Shown piece by piece: positions 18,424 through 28,082 of a stretch of DNA of 61,266 nt. The stretch is from a virus: positions 1 through 61,266 of IMG/VR virus record IMGVR_UViG_3300042476_000766; one strand, written 5' to 3'. Within the stretch, counting starts at the first letter, position 1, and the number at the start of each line of letters is the position of its first letter. Below the pieces are notes generated by a model, which saw only the letters and a list, made by a program, of their open reading frames with translations, made no database searches and was not told the DNA's origin. Position numbers and translations under genes: made by a program.

Positions 18424-19434
18424 TTATAGAGCGCCAAGAACAACTCTACGGTTGTCGAGAACAGCAAAACCGTGCTCTGACCAACCATAGAAACCGGCTC
18501 TCTTCTGACGATGTAGTGTATCATCTTCGAAGATTTGAACCTCTTGACGAACTGGCATAATAAATGTATCGTTCTTGCTCTGATCAAGACCAACAACGAT
18601 TTCACTCTTAGTACCGGGTAGTGCGCCAGAAAGAATATTACTATAGAATAGCTGATATTCTTGACCAACGCCTAGTTCATCTAGATCATGAAGATTAACA
18701 CCGAACACACGATTAAGAGTACCGTCAGCAGCTGTATAGATCTCACGACGAGTAATTTCGTCGATCTGATCGATACCCCAGTTACGAATATCTTCCATAG
18801 ATTCTGGAGAAACGTAAAGGTCTGTTAGGATAGCTCTGTTATTAGATGCTGAGTTACCACCACCGTTACGACGCATAACGGTCTTCATGAGGCTAACAAG
18901 TCTCTTTGTAAACTGATTTGTATTAGCATCACTATCATAAACTACGATGTTACGATCAACACCAGCAGCTAGAACAGTATGCCAACCGTCATCGTTCATC
19001 TTCTTAACAAAGGAGCCTTCTAGAACCTCCATAGCACGACCCACAACGTCCCAGCGGGCATCTCTGGCATACTTTAAGAGATAGTCGATTGAAGAGCCAA
19101 CGTCGTAGGTTGGTACCATGACGTAATCGCTCTCAACATGACGCTCTGGAATATAGCCATGATTAGGAACAGTATAGGCAACAAAGTCCTTTTCTGTACC
19201 TGGAGCTAGGAAGTCTAATGGAAATTCTGGAGTAGCATTTTGAGCTAATTGAATTGGCTCGAAAATACCATTTAAAATATCACCACTGAGTAGACCCTTT
19301 CTCAATGGAAGCTCTAGTGCTTTAGCAATTTCTGCATTAGCAGCTAGGGCTACTTCTCTATTTGGTGAACCAGAACGAACTAAAAGTTCAGTTAATTCTG
19401 GAGCGGGCTGAAATTTTTGCGTTTTCGATGACAT
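18424..19434 (-). CDS. Major capsid protein
   Basis: 336 residues. The acidic/hydrophobic profile, the long helix around residues 125-150 (YLLKYARDARWDVVGRAMEV), the E-loop-like start and the beta-rich end (EVQIFEDDTLHRQKRAGFYG) fit an HK97-fold capsid subunit. It is encoded directly after the protease/scaffold and decoration genes and is followed by a strong terminator, the usual place for the most expressed gene. The upstream GATAAGGGAGAAAGC gives a strong ribosome site. Confidence 0.85.
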   Translation of the reverse strand: MSSKTQKFQPAPELTELLVRSGSPNREVALAANAEIAKALELPLRKGLLSGDILNGIFEPIQLAQNATPEFPLDFLAPGTEKDFVAYTVPNHGYIPERHVESDYVMVPTYDVGSSIDYLLKYARDARWDVVGRAMEVLEGSFVKKMNDDGWHTVLAAGVDRNIVVYDSDANTNQFTKRLVSLMKTVMRRNGGGNSASNNRAILTDLYVSPESMEDIRNWGIDQIDEITRREIYTAADGTLNRVFGVNLHDLDELGVGQEYQLFYSNILSGALPGTKSEIVVGLDQSKNDTFIMPVRQEVQIFEDDTLHRQKRAGFYGWSEHGFAVLDNRRVVLGAL

Positions 19435-19448
19435 TGCTTTCTCCCTTA

Positions 19449-19907
19449 TCAGGTAATGTTGATATCTACTTTAACGTAACCGTCTGCATCAAGGACACTA
19501 AGGAATCTACCGACCTTAACACTATTAGTGCTTGTGGTTGTTAAATAACCACTGCCATCATAGTAAGCGTCAGCCCCAGCAGTTGGAGTAACACCATTGG
19601 CAACAAGGTTAGTTGTTACTTGACCTTGACGCAAGACTGTAGCTTTGCCACCAACTGGAACCTCGTCTCTGTACCAGTTAAGATGCTGTCTAGTTAGATC
19701 ATAACTAACAACATCATTTAGTAGCAAGCCTGCTGGTTTTGTGCCACTAGGAGTGCCAGTAGGATATGCTACTAGACTTAGAGCATCATCTAGGGCTACG
19801 CCGCTACCAGAAGAAACGTGTACTACAATACCGCCTCTTTCTGATGCAGTGTTAATGAAATTGGATACGTCTGTGTATGATTCAACACGATGTGGTTTAA
19901 GAGCCAT
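19449..19907 (-). CDS. Head decoration/stabilisation protein candidate
   Basis: 152 residues, beta-rich, Gly/Val/Thr-rich (GGIVVHVSSGSGVALDDALS; VPVGGKATVLRQGQVTTNLV). A small beta protein between the protease/scaffold and capsid genes is typically the capsid decoration or head-fibre protein. An AGGGAGAAATCAA ribosome site precedes the ATG. The assignment is by position and size. Confidence 0.6.
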   Translation of the reverse strand: MALKPHRVESYTDVSNFINTASERGGIVVHVSSGSGVALDDALSLVAYPTGTPSGTKPAGLLLNDVVSYDLTRQHLNWYRDEVPVGGKATVLRQGQVTTNLVANGVTPTAGADAYYDGSGYLTTTSTNSVKVGRFLSVLDADGYVKVDINIT

Positions 19908-19927
19908 TTGATTTCTCCCTATTAATT

Positions 19928-21463
19928 TTAGAGTTTTTTACCGAGTCTACTAGAAATAAATTCAACCAAGGCGGCGCGTGTTGTTTCAACGGCTGATTCA
20001 ACCTGACCACCAATACTGAGACTAACGCTATCTTCAACTTCAACAGTGTCGAGAGCTTCAATATCTACTGAGGATTTAGTGCTTTTACCTGAATCAGCAT
20101 CTTCTTGATCTTTTGAATCTTCGTCTGCTGGTTTATCTTTTTTTGAAGCAGTCTTCTCTTCTTCTTTATCTTCTTCTTTATCTTTTTCTTTATCTTTTTT
20201 CTTAAGAAAAGGAGGAAGAGTTTTAGCAAAAACAGAGGTCATAGTAGCGAAAGTTTCGTCGTCTAATGACTCAAACTTATCAGCTGTTGATGTTGCTGTC
20301 TCAGAATCGATACCAAGTTCAACTAGAGCAGCAACTCTCTTCATTTTCTTTTCTTTCTTAGCCATCTCTTGTTCTTTGTTCTTATATGCTGTTATAATTT
20401 CTGAGGCACCTTCAAGATCTTGGCCTAATTTTTCATTGGCCTGAATAAGATCTTCGTTTTGCTTTTTGAGATCTTCGAGACTGGCAAATGTTGTATTTGC
20501 TGATTCTGTTTTGGTATTAACTTCAGCTTCTAGAGCAACAACCTTGTTCTGTAGTTCTACAATTTGAGCGTGAGCTTCTGAACAATCTGATGCTTGTACT
20601 GTTGCTGTAGTATCTTCTGAATTCATAGTAATGTTCTCCGCATTAAGGTTGGACACTTTATTTGATACACCCATATCTTGTAAAACTGTATTTTTTTCGT
20701 TAGAAAAATTTTCATTAGCTTTAGTTACAAGATTATTCGATAAAATTATACTATCTGGATTAGCTGGTTTGTCAACAAATCCTTTACCAGAAAAATTAAT
20801 ATTTCTTAGAACTCTACCAATTTTATAGTCTTGATGTTCTCCTACTCCACCATATGCTCTAAGGTATTTTGTTAAAAATGCTGTTTCTTCATTTCTAGCT
20901 AAAACTTTATACTCTCCAGTACTTTTATTAACTAATCCATAATCAAAACCAGTAAATAAACACTCCATACTAACGTATTTAGTACCTTCTTCTATTTCTG
21001 ATATTAGTTTATGTGTTCTTTCTTGTAGTTCTGGTATAGAAAACCCTTTATAGATAACGGATCCTGTTAAAATATGATATTTTGCAGGTAGTTCTGACGC
21101 TGGGGTTTCCTCACTGATGAGCTCTCCATTTTCTGTTATTGGCCAATTTGATGTAATATGACCGATAATGGTACTCTCGTCGTGTTCTAGATTTGTTGGT
21201 TTGTCCTCTGGGCTATTTCTAGCCGCCCAGACCTCTTCTTTATCAAAAATATCATCATTTTTATTCCATGATGTAGTAACTAAAATAGATTGTAAATAGT
21301 ATAAATCGCCATCATTAATAGATGCTAAACTTTTATTCATATTTTTAATATGTTTTTTATCTATTATAGAAGAAGGAGAAACAGCAGAAGCATAACAAAT
21401 TGATGCAGATGTTTGGAGTTTATGCTCAAGACCATCCGAAATTTCTTGCTGAAAAATTTTCAT
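19928..21463 (-). CDS. Prohead protease-scaffold fusion
   Basis: 511 residues. The N-terminal ~245 residues resemble phage prohead protease-like domains: DDIFDKEEVWAARNSPEDKP, NLEHDESTIIGHITSNWPI, a Ser in EGTKYVSMECLFTG, and a GFVDKPANPDS end. Residues 285-385 are a Gln/Glu/Lys coiled coil, then a very acidic/basic KKKDKEKDKEEDKEEEK run, typical of an internal scaffold. The last 40 residues (ESAVETTRAALVEFISSRLG) may bind the capsid. One polypeptide could thus supply both scaffold and maturation protease. His and Ser are proposed as catalytic from position only. Confidence 0.7.
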   Translation of the reverse strand: MKIFQQEISDGLEHKLQTSASICYASAVSPSSIIDKKHIKNMNKSLASINDGDLYYLQSILVTTSWNKNDDIFDKEEVWAARNSPEDKPTNLEHDESTIIGHITSNWPITENGELISEETPASELPAKYHILTGSVIYKGFSIPELQERTHKLISEIEEGTKYVSMECLFTGFDYGLVNKSTGEYKVLARNEETAFLTKYLRAYGGVGEHQDYKIGRVLRNINFSGKGFVDKPANPDSIILSNNLVTKANENFSNEKNTVLQDMGVSNKVSNLNAENITMNSEDTTATVQASDCSEAHAQIVELQNKVVALEAEVNTKTESANTTFASLEDLKKQNEDLIQANEKLGQDLEGASEIITAYKNKEQEMAKKEKKMKRVAALVELGIDSETATSTADKFESLDDETFATMTSVFAKTLPPFLKKKDKEKDKEEDKEEEKTASKKDKPADEDSKDQEDADSGKSTKSSVDIEALDTVEVEDSVSLSIGGQVESAVETTRAALVEFISSRLGKKL

Positions 21464-21487
21464 TATTTATACCTTATTTGATGATGT

Positions 21488-23695
21488 TTATGCGTTGCTA
21501 ATATACACCGTAGAGTAAAATGATGCTTTAGCTTGTTTTTGTTCATCCACAGTTAAGCTATAGTTTAAATCATTTTCTATGTTTTTTAGCCATAATTTAT
21601 AAGCAACTACTAGGTGTGTTTGGTTCTCAGAGTCTATCTTTGCAAAAGATTCAAAGATCGTGTCTTGACCAACTTTTGAAAATGGATCTAGTCCAAATAA
21701 TACTTTTGTTTTTATATTTTCTATCTCTTGGGATTCTACTGAAGAAAGACTTCTTAAATTTTTCTTATTATAAAATTCTAATAAAATAGGATTAAGTATC
21801 TCGCTAACTTTATCTTGAGCTTTATTCGCCCAAATCATTAAACCTGCGCCTGTTTGAGGTTTGAAAACTTTAGTTTTTCGCTTTTCTTGATCTTTGCTAG
21901 TTTTTGGTCTTCCCTGTCCTGGTTGCCCAGGCAACGATTCAGGAGAATCGTTTGCCAACTTGGTTGGTGAACTTGGTACTTTCATTTGAAGAGCACTTTG
22001 TTCACCAGATTTCTTTTTCTCTAATTCAAGACCTACCTGACTAGGAGCCACTACCCCTGTCTGTAAAGCAATCTTTTTAAGACTATTTTCTGGAGTAGGA
22101 TCGAACCAAGGACCGGCTTTTTGAACCATTCTCTCGCTATCTCTTTCTCTGTTTTCTCTATTAAGTCTACTCTTCTCCATATCAGGATCCATGCCAAATT
22201 TAGTTTGTAATAATTCGTCGGATATAAGATTTCTATCAGCTAGTTGTATTAGTAGTGCTTTTTCTGAATCTTCGTTAGATAAATCCATTCTATCAAATTC
22301 TATCTTAGCTGGATACTTAAAACCCATTGCTTTTTGTACTAACATAATTTCATTTTCCCAAAATTTTGTTAATACTTCTCTACCATATTGTAATCTTTGT
22401 GTTAATGTTTTTAATGAAATAAAATTATTCGTTGTACCACCGGAAGCAAAAGTTCCTGTTAATGTGGGAGGAATACCTAAGCCAGCATAAACATTATTCA
22501 TATGGGGTATATATTTGGCTTCTCCTAAAAATTGATGAACAGTGGTCTTAGACTCTAACATTTCTATATCTGGACCCCAAATAATATCCATAGTACCACC
22601 ACCAACATTATTTCCTAGTATTTGTGCTAATTTAGATGTTGCTGCTTTAGTAGGAATAATTCTATGTTCTAGATTACCTAATTTAAAAATCCTAATATTA
22701 GAAATAGCTCCGTCAAGAGCCGCCATATCTGCTAATTTAAGTTTTTCTACAATAGTTATATCGTCCATAATGGAATATATCATAGGAAAAGCCCAAGACT
22801 GCCAATCGTCTTTTTTATAGTGGCAAACTATAGTTTTATCAGGATCCAAAGGAAATGGTTTTTTAGTTTTTGCCGCGTCTATAATTTGCTGAGGTAATGA
22901 TTCTACAACTAATTTTTCTTCTGGTGTTTTAGGAGTATTTATAGCCTTACTCAAAGACGCCGGTAGTTGTAAGACATAATTTTTCTTATTAGAAAATGAC
23001 GATAAAGACCCTCCAGCAACATCAACAAATACAGGATCTATAAAAGTATATTTCCAAGGAATTTCTCTTTTCTCAACAGAGGGAGAGTTCTGATCAATAT
23101 CGCTAACGATAGTATCAGCAGTACCTAGACTTTGATATAGTTGTACTCCAGATTTTAAAGTTAATTTTGCTGTTCTTCTATCTATAACAACATTACCAGA
23201 TCTGTATAAATTATTTATTAGTCTTTCAGATCTATCTTTTCCTTCTATTTTTTTAAACCAGCGACGATAAAATCTTTCTGTTCTTTTGTTCTTGTGAACT
23301 ATTCTGATTCCTTGAGTAGCAAAATCTCCCATAAGATCAACCACGTTTTTGACTAAACCAACTCTTTGATAAATATCGTCAGCTCTTTTTAGAATTTCCT
23401 TTACTCTTTGTGGAACCGCTTCATCTGGTCTAAAATAATCATAGTCAGATTTGGTAAATCCGGGTCTGCTACCAGTAAGACCATCTAAATTAGAATAGTC
23501 CAATCCGTATCTTCTCATACTTACTGCTTTTTCTGAAGATGATGCTAAACCAACAAATTCTTCTAAAGATTCTCCAGATTTTTTAAAAGCTTCTTGTTTA
23601 CTGGCTAAATCCTCTCCCCATGTAACATAAGCATCTGATTGGGGAATGGCCGCATTATTAATAGCATTTTGTTTAGAATTTTTTTTATTAGCCAT
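21488..23695 (-). CDS. Portal protein
   Basis: 735 residues, located between the large terminase and the protease/scaffold as usual. Features include an N-terminal disordered basic region, the DDIYQRVGLVKNVVDLMGDF helix (about residues 85-105), a wing-type beta region with IPWKYTFIDPVFVDV, the long helical segment with MNNVYAGLGIPPTLTGTFAS (a portal hallmark of membrane/dodecamer clip type), and a long C-terminal extension. It forms the DNA-entry vertex and the docking site for the terminase and neck. Confidence 0.85.
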   Translation of the reverse strand: MANKKNSKQNAINNAAIPQSDAYVTWGEDLASKQEAFKKSGESLEEFVGLASSSEKAVSMRRYGLDYSNLDGLTGSRPGFTKSDYDYFRPDEAVPQRVKEILKRADDIYQRVGLVKNVVDLMGDFATQGIRIVHKNKRTERFYRRWFKKIEGKDRSERLINNLYRSGNVVIDRRTAKLTLKSGVQLYQSLGTADTIVSDIDQNSPSVEKREIPWKYTFIDPVFVDVAGGSLSSFSNKKNYVLQLPASLSKAINTPKTPEEKLVVESLPQQIIDAAKTKKPFPLDPDKTIVCHYKKDDWQSWAFPMIYSIMDDITIVEKLKLADMAALDGAISNIRIFKLGNLEHRIIPTKAATSKLAQILGNNVGGGTMDIIWGPDIEMLESKTTVHQFLGEAKYIPHMNNVYAGLGIPPTLTGTFASGGTTNNFISLKTLTQRLQYGREVLTKFWENEIMLVQKAMGFKYPAKIEFDRMDLSNEDSEKALLIQLADRNLISDELLQTKFGMDPDMEKSRLNRENRERDSERMVQKAGPWFDPTPENSLKKIALQTGVVAPSQVGLELEKKKSGEQSALQMKVPSSPTKLANDSPESLPGQPGQGRPKTSKDQEKRKTKVFKPQTGAGLMIWANKAQDKVSEILNPILLEFYNKKNLRSLSSVESQEIENIKTKVLFGLDPFSKVGQDTIFESFAKIDSENQTHLVVAYKLWLKNIENDLNYSLTVDEQKQAKASFYSTVYISNA

Positions 23696-23766
23696 AATTA
23701 TTTATAATTGTATTGTGATTAGATTATATTTGAATCGAGAATACTGTAATATACACACTTTATTCT

Positions 23767-25800
23767 TTATTCTTTATATAGTCCTAAATAAATGTCAGAA
23801 TTAGCATTGTTAGTGAACCATTCTGGTCCTCTATACATATTTCCGTCTGCTTTTATATTAGAATTTCGAGCATTATCTCCTATAATCTCATATTCTATAT
23901 TTTTTAAACTTCTATTCATTTGTCTAGCCAGCATATTTGCTATTACTAATGAACTATAGCGGTCTTTTCTCAATCTTCCTTTTCTACCATTAGGTAATTT
24001 AATTTCAGGAGTATCCCATCGATCTCTAGCATTAGGACCAGTACTTGTTTGTGTCATAACAATTGTGGTCAATTCATTTTTTAATTCTTCTATTTCCAAC
24101 AAACACTCGCTTAAATTATCATAAATAGGATTCATTTCATCTTCTATAATATCTTTACCGTCTTTTTGCATTGTTAATCCTAAAGTTAAATTATCGAACC
24201 TAGGAAACAATAATACTTTATCTTCTAAGTCTTTTCTTAAACCGTGATTAGCTTGTGCTGTCCAGTCTGCTTTAGCAAATTGTACTAGTTCTATAATGTG
24301 TAATCCTGGTTGAGAATCTGTATCTTTAGTGGATGAGTCTTCTATAACTGGCCATATTAAATGCTCACCATCTTCGAGCTTGGCCGGGTCGTGTAGAGCC
24401 TCCTCTATTGCGACACCTCCTCCTTGAGCATCTATGCCTAGTCTGGCACAAGGAAAAGTTTTCATAAGATTACGAATTTTACGACAGCAAAATCCATAAA
24501 AATCATGGTCTTGTGCCAATCCTTTTTTAAGTCTTTCTTTAAAATTATTTCTATTTGTTGTCCAGCAGTATACTAATCTATTATGATTTGGGTGAACTTC
24601 TATAATAGTAATACTAAAATTGTCCTGTTCTGAGGCAGGGTCTACTCCGTATACATACGAGCAATTAGTATTTCCTTTAGTCGAAGCTTCAAAAAGAATG
24701 GTTTTATTATCTATCAGAATAGGATTAGTATCCGAAACAACACAGCTTTCTATCAAGCTTCGTCTAAAAAATCCCTCACTATCAGAAATAAAACAAGCAG
24801 CATACTCCATATTATATATTCCAGTATGTATAGTAGCTTTAGCTCTAGATACTTGTTTGTCATCCATGAATCCTTTTGGTATTAATTCATAAGGAACACG
24901 AATGATAGAATAGTCTTTCCAATTAAAATTATCCGGAATTTCTCCTTTAAAAATATCTTTTAGTTTCTGCTCGTCTCCTTTACTTTCTATAATACCTTTG
25001 TATCTTTTCCAATAATTGGCAAAGTGTTTAAAAGAGTAATCAGCTGTGCCAGAAATAATAGCCTGATTGCTCATTTTAATATTTAAAGATTCTAATTCAT
25101 CATTCCATATTCCGGCATCTATCATCGCTTGTTTTTTTGCCTGATCTTTAACATTCTGAATAGGACTAGCAGATACAGCAGCGAATCCGGATACTACTGT
25201 TTCATAAATATCCGGACTAATAGAAGCAAACTCATCAGCAATAATAATGTGCGCTCTTAATCCTCTAATTTTTGATCCATCTCCCAAAGGAATAGCAATC
25301 GTCCAACTATCTCCGAGTCTTATAGTACATCTATCAACATCTCTTCGAGGTCCATCATCATTGCTATTAAAAATACTCCGTAAAATAGGGCTATTTCTCC
25401 ATATTGTTTCCATATATTCAAATATAATTTTACTCTGTCTAAAAGCTGCACCAACTACTACTATTTTTGTACCGGGTACGAAAGTGCATTTAAGAACACA
25501 ATATAAAGCCATCAGGAAAGACTTACCAAAACCACGGCTAGCTACGAACATAGGAAAAGATCTATGCCAAAACTCTTGCAATATTGCTATCTGGATAGGA
25601 TGTAATTCTATATCGAAAAGAAGCTTAACTGTACTTCCTATGTATTTTGTATTTCTCATAATCTTTAATAGATGAACATCAGGGTATGCTATATCCTGTT
25701 CAGATCTATTAATCATTAGATTATTAGGTATTGCTAATGAATTAAGGTCTCCAAGACCTAGCCAAGCATTATCAAATATCTTTTTTTGTAAATCGCTCAA
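23767..25800 (-). CDS. terL: Terminase large subunit
   Basis: 677 residues. The ATPase half shows Walker A ASRGFGKSF (about 88-96) and Walker B IIIADEFAS (about 186-194), with the motif III-like ISGTADYSFKHF. The RNase H-like nuclease half shows YVYGVDPASEQDNF (about 390) and LGIDAQGGG (about 458). These are the residues needed for ATP-driven packaging and metal-dependent cleavage. The 3' neighbour is the portal. The start overlaps the ERCC4-nuclease gene by 29 bp, so an internal start is possible, though MSDLQKKIFDNAWLG looks like a natural N-terminus. Confidence 0.95.
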   Translation of the reverse strand: MSDLQKKIFDNAWLGLGDLNSLAIPNNLMINRSEQDIAYPDVHLLKIMRNTKYIGSTVKLLFDIELHPIQIAILQEFWHRSFPMFVASRGFGKSFLMALYCVLKCTFVPGTKIVVVGAAFRQSKIIFEYMETIWRNSPILRSIFNSNDDGPRRDVDRCTIRLGDSWTIAIPLGDGSKIRGLRAHIIIADEFASISPDIYETVVSGFAAVSASPIQNVKDQAKKQAMIDAGIWNDELESLNIKMSNQAIISGTADYSFKHFANYWKRYKGIIESKGDEQKLKDIFKGEIPDNFNWKDYSIIRVPYELIPKGFMDDKQVSRAKATIHTGIYNMEYAACFISDSEGFFRRSLIESCVVSDTNPILIDNKTILFEASTKGNTNCSYVYGVDPASEQDNFSITIIEVHPNHNRLVYCWTTNRNNFKERLKKGLAQDHDFYGFCCRKIRNLMKTFPCARLGIDAQGGGVAIEEALHDPAKLEDGEHLIWPVIEDSSTKDTDSQPGLHIIELVQFAKADWTAQANHGLRKDLEDKVLLFPRFDNLTLGLTMQKDGKDIIEDEMNPIYDNLSECLLEIEELKNELTTIVMTQTSTGPNARDRWDTPEIKLPNGRKGRLRKDRYSSLVIANMLARQMNRSLKNIEYEIIGDNARNSNIKADGNMYRGPEWFTNNANSDIYLGLYKE

Positions 25801-26251
25801 TGTAGTTCACCTTTTTAAGAATATGCTCTGCTATTTTTTGAGCATTAATTGCATTACCACAAAAAACAATTTTAATATTATGATTAATTTGTAATTCCAA
25901 AATGTGTTTGATAATAAATGCTGGAGATATTTTAATTTTATCCCACATTCTTTTAGGCACTGTTGAGCCACGAGGATAGATTAATATGTCTTCTAAATCA
26001 AACTCTAATAATAAAAATGAATATTTAAGCTGGCTCATTCTTAATATTACATCTTTGAATCTACTTTCAACAATATTATTAGCAAATTCGCTGATACTTT
26101 TTTTTCTTTCAATGCCTAATAAATTCTCCAAGCCCTCTATGCTATAGTCTCCAGTATCTAGCTTTTTATTAGCAACAGAATATTCCGTAAATGTCCATGG
26201 TTGTTGTTCTCTTGTATCAACAATGATAGTAAAGTCATCATGTTTCGACAT
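25772..26251 (-). CDS. ERCC4-type nuclease
   Basis: About 159 residues from the ATG at 26251; an upstream in-frame start at 26260 is less likely. IIVDTREQQPW, LDTGDYSIEG and GIERKKSISEF reproduce the ERCC4 nuclease core (V-D-x-R-E, G-D-Y, E-R-K). Only the nuclease domain is present, with no helicase or HhH partner. It sits between packaging and HNH genes, so a role in trimming branched or replicated DNA before packaging is plausible. It overlaps both neighbouring genes. Confidence 0.85.
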   Translation of the reverse strand: MSKHDDFTIIVDTREQQPWTFTEYSVANKKLDTGDYSIEGLENLLGIERKKSISEFANNIVESRFKDVILRMSQLKYSFLLLEFDLEDILIYPRGSTVPKRMWDKIKISPAFIIKHILELQINHNIKIVFCGNAINAQKIAEHILKKVNYIERFTKKDI

Positions 26252-26828
26252 TAACCACACTTTCTTTGGCTAGTAATCTTCTGGAAGTTTTGATAGCTTT
26301 TTTTACCATAGCTCTAGCTACCATATCTATAAAAGGCAGATTTCTTTTTGTTGATTCGTCTTTGAGCCAACCAATAATAGTATCCATATTTTGTTCACAC
26401 CAATCTGGTCCTTTAATATTCATATTAATAGCATTTTGCCTACAAGAGCAATTAGGAGTAGGATTAATACCAAGAGTTTTTAACATGCCCGATAAAACAG
26501 ATCCTGGTCCGTTAGGATGTTGCTCCATAGTAACCGGAAACTTGTTTTGAAGATAAGTCTGGGGATCTTTACCCATCTGAATTTTAACTATAGCTTCTGC
26601 CTGTTCTTGGGTCCAGTCTCCAGCATCATCATAGGATTGTGCAGAAAAAATTAGAAAATTTAGGGGTAAAGACTCTGAGTTTGCTACTACAGTTTTCCTT
26701 TGAGGATTATCAATATAAACCAAATCTAATGAGGTTAGAACTTTGGGTTCTGGAGTTATAACCTTATTTGTTGTGGGGTTGGTATATGGGGGCTGCTTTA
26801 TAGTGATTGGGGGGTCAAAAGTGATCAT
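26238..26828 (-). CDS. Unknown protein with C-x-C...MN..G..WC motif
   Basis: 196 residues. The N-terminal ~90 residues are Pro-rich and beta-like. Residues about 125-160 carry CSCRQNAINMNIKGPDWCEQ followed by NMDTIIGWLKDE, a three-Cys motif that I associate with several planctomycete and aquatic-phage proteins. No enzyme motif is visible. The ATG overlaps the HNH gene's stop by 4 bp, and its end overlaps the ERCC4 gene. Confidence 0.55.
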   Translation of the reverse strand: MITFDPPITIKQPPYTNPTTNKVITPEPKVLTSLDLVYIDNPQRKTVVANSESLPLNFLIFSAQSYDDAGDWTQEQAEAIVKIQMGKDPQTYLQNKFPVTMEQHPNGPGSVLSGMLKTLGINPTPNCSCRQNAINMNIKGPDWCEQNMDTIIGWLKDESTKRNLPFIDMVARAMVKKAIKTSRRLLAKESVVNVET

Positions 26829-27091
26829 TTTTTATCCTTTAACAATATCATTAAAAATGAAAAACTATATTCTTCTTCCATACCTTTAATAAGGTCATGA
26901 TGAGCTTTACACAAGGTTATACCATTATTTGGATCAAATCTTAATCCTGGAAAACCGGCCCAAGTTTTTATATGATGAGCATTTAATCTTTTTTTACTAT
27001 TACAATTAGGCCATCTACACTGAAATTTATCTCTAGTATAAACTTGTTTACGCCACTTCTTATATTGGGGATCATCAAAATTACGACGCAT
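26825..27091 (-). CDS. HNH endonuclease
   Basis: 88 residues. CRWPNC with a later Cys/His set binds zinc, and LNAHHIKTWAGFP...RFDPNNGITLCKAHHDL gives the full HNH catalytic motif (H-H, N, H). Small HNH proteins next to terminases commonly assist genome packaging cleavage; homing is the alternative. The start overlaps the gmd stop by 11 bp. Confidence 0.9.
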   Translation of the reverse strand: MRRNFDDPQYKKWRKQVYTRDKFQCRWPNCNSKKRLNAHHIKTWAGFPGLRFDPNNGITLCKAHHDLIKGMEEEYSFSFLMILLKDKK

Positions 27092-28082
27092 TTTTATATA
27101 CTCTTATATCACTACTAACCATATCTTCTACTAGAGCATCAAAAGAAATTGATGGTTGCCAATTAAGTTTATTTTTTGCTTTAGAAGAATCTCCTTTAAG
27201 GTAGTCTACTTCACAAGGACGATAAAAAGCAGGATCAATAGCTATATGGTCTAAATAATTTAAGTTGACTAAACTAAAAGCTTTATTTAAAAATTCTTCC
27301 ACAGAATATGTGTGACCTGTTGATAATATATAATCATCCGGTTCTTGTTTTTGCAACATTAAATACATACCATAAACATAGTCTTTCGCATGGCCCCAGT
27401 CTCTTTTGGCTCTAATATTTCCTAGTTTTAATTTTTCGTTTTTATCAATTTTGTTATTTACTAATTGACCGATATACTTGGTAATTTTTCTAGTAACAAA
27501 GTTTTCGCCACGACGAGGACTTTCATGATTAAAGAGTATACCCGAACAAGCATATAAACTATAAGATGTTCTATAAATATAAACCATATGATGAGAAGCT
27601 AGCTTAGATGCTCCATATGGACTTTGAGGTAGCATAGCCGTTAATTCATTTTGGAACTTGGTATGATTTTCATTTACTGAATAATTTCTCCCAAACATTT
27701 CGCTGGTGCTGGCCTGATAAAATTTAGTTGATGGAGATAATAATCTTATAGCTTCTAGTAGATTGGTAACTCCCAAAGTGTTGATACTAAAAGTTGTTAG
27801 GGGCTGACTAAAACTGGTACCAACATGGCTTTGTGCAGCAAGATTGTAAACTTCATCAGGTTTGTGCTGGTCTATAACTCTTGAGCATCCACTAGGATCT
27901 GTAATATCAAATTCTTCTAAAATAAAATTTGGTTTATCTATTAGATGATTAATACGACTAAAATTATTAGAACTACATCGTCTATGTAAGCCTACTACTA
28001 TATAGTCTTTTTCTAATAGTAGATCGGCCAGATATGAACCGTCTTGTCCTGTGACTCCTGTTATTATAGCTTTTTTACTCAT
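27081..28082 (-). CDS. gmd: GDP-mannose 4,6-dehydratase
   Basis: 333 residues, close to the normal family length. The Rossmann motif GVTGQDGSYLADLL binds NADP; HRRCSSNNF, NLAAQSHVGTSF, the catalytic STSEMFG and YGASK (Tyr/Lys pair) and NHESPRRGENFVTRKI are all intact. The enzyme makes GDP-4-keto-6-deoxymannose, precursor of fucose, rhamnose and perosamine sugars. A phage copy inside a packaging operon suggests altered host surface sugars or glycosylated virions; no glycosyltransferase is visible here. The stop overlaps the HNH gene. Confidence 0.95.
   Translation of the reverse strand: MSKKAIITGVTGQDGSYLADLLLEKDYIVVGLHRRCSSNNFSRINHLIDKPNFILEEFDITDPSGCSRVIDQHKPDEVYNLAAQSHVGTSFSQPLTTFSINTLGVTNLLEAIRLLSPSTKFYQASTSEMFGRNYSVNENHTKFQNELTAMLPQSPYGASKLASHHMVYIYRTSYSLYACSGILFNHESPRRGENFVTRKITKYIGQLVNNKIDKNEKLKLGNIRAKRDWGHAKDYVYGMYLMLQKQEPDDYILSTGHTYSVEEFLNKAFSLVNLNYLDHIAIDPAFYRPCEVDYLKGDSSKAKNKLNWQPSISFDALVEDMVSSDIRVYKNAS

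Noticed and set aside
23699-23706. TATAAATA before the portal start (and GGTATAAATA before 21463) as T4-like late promoters
   Set aside because: The boxes lie 3 or fewer bases from the ATG, leaving no room for transcript start, and such strings are frequent in this AT-rich DNA.
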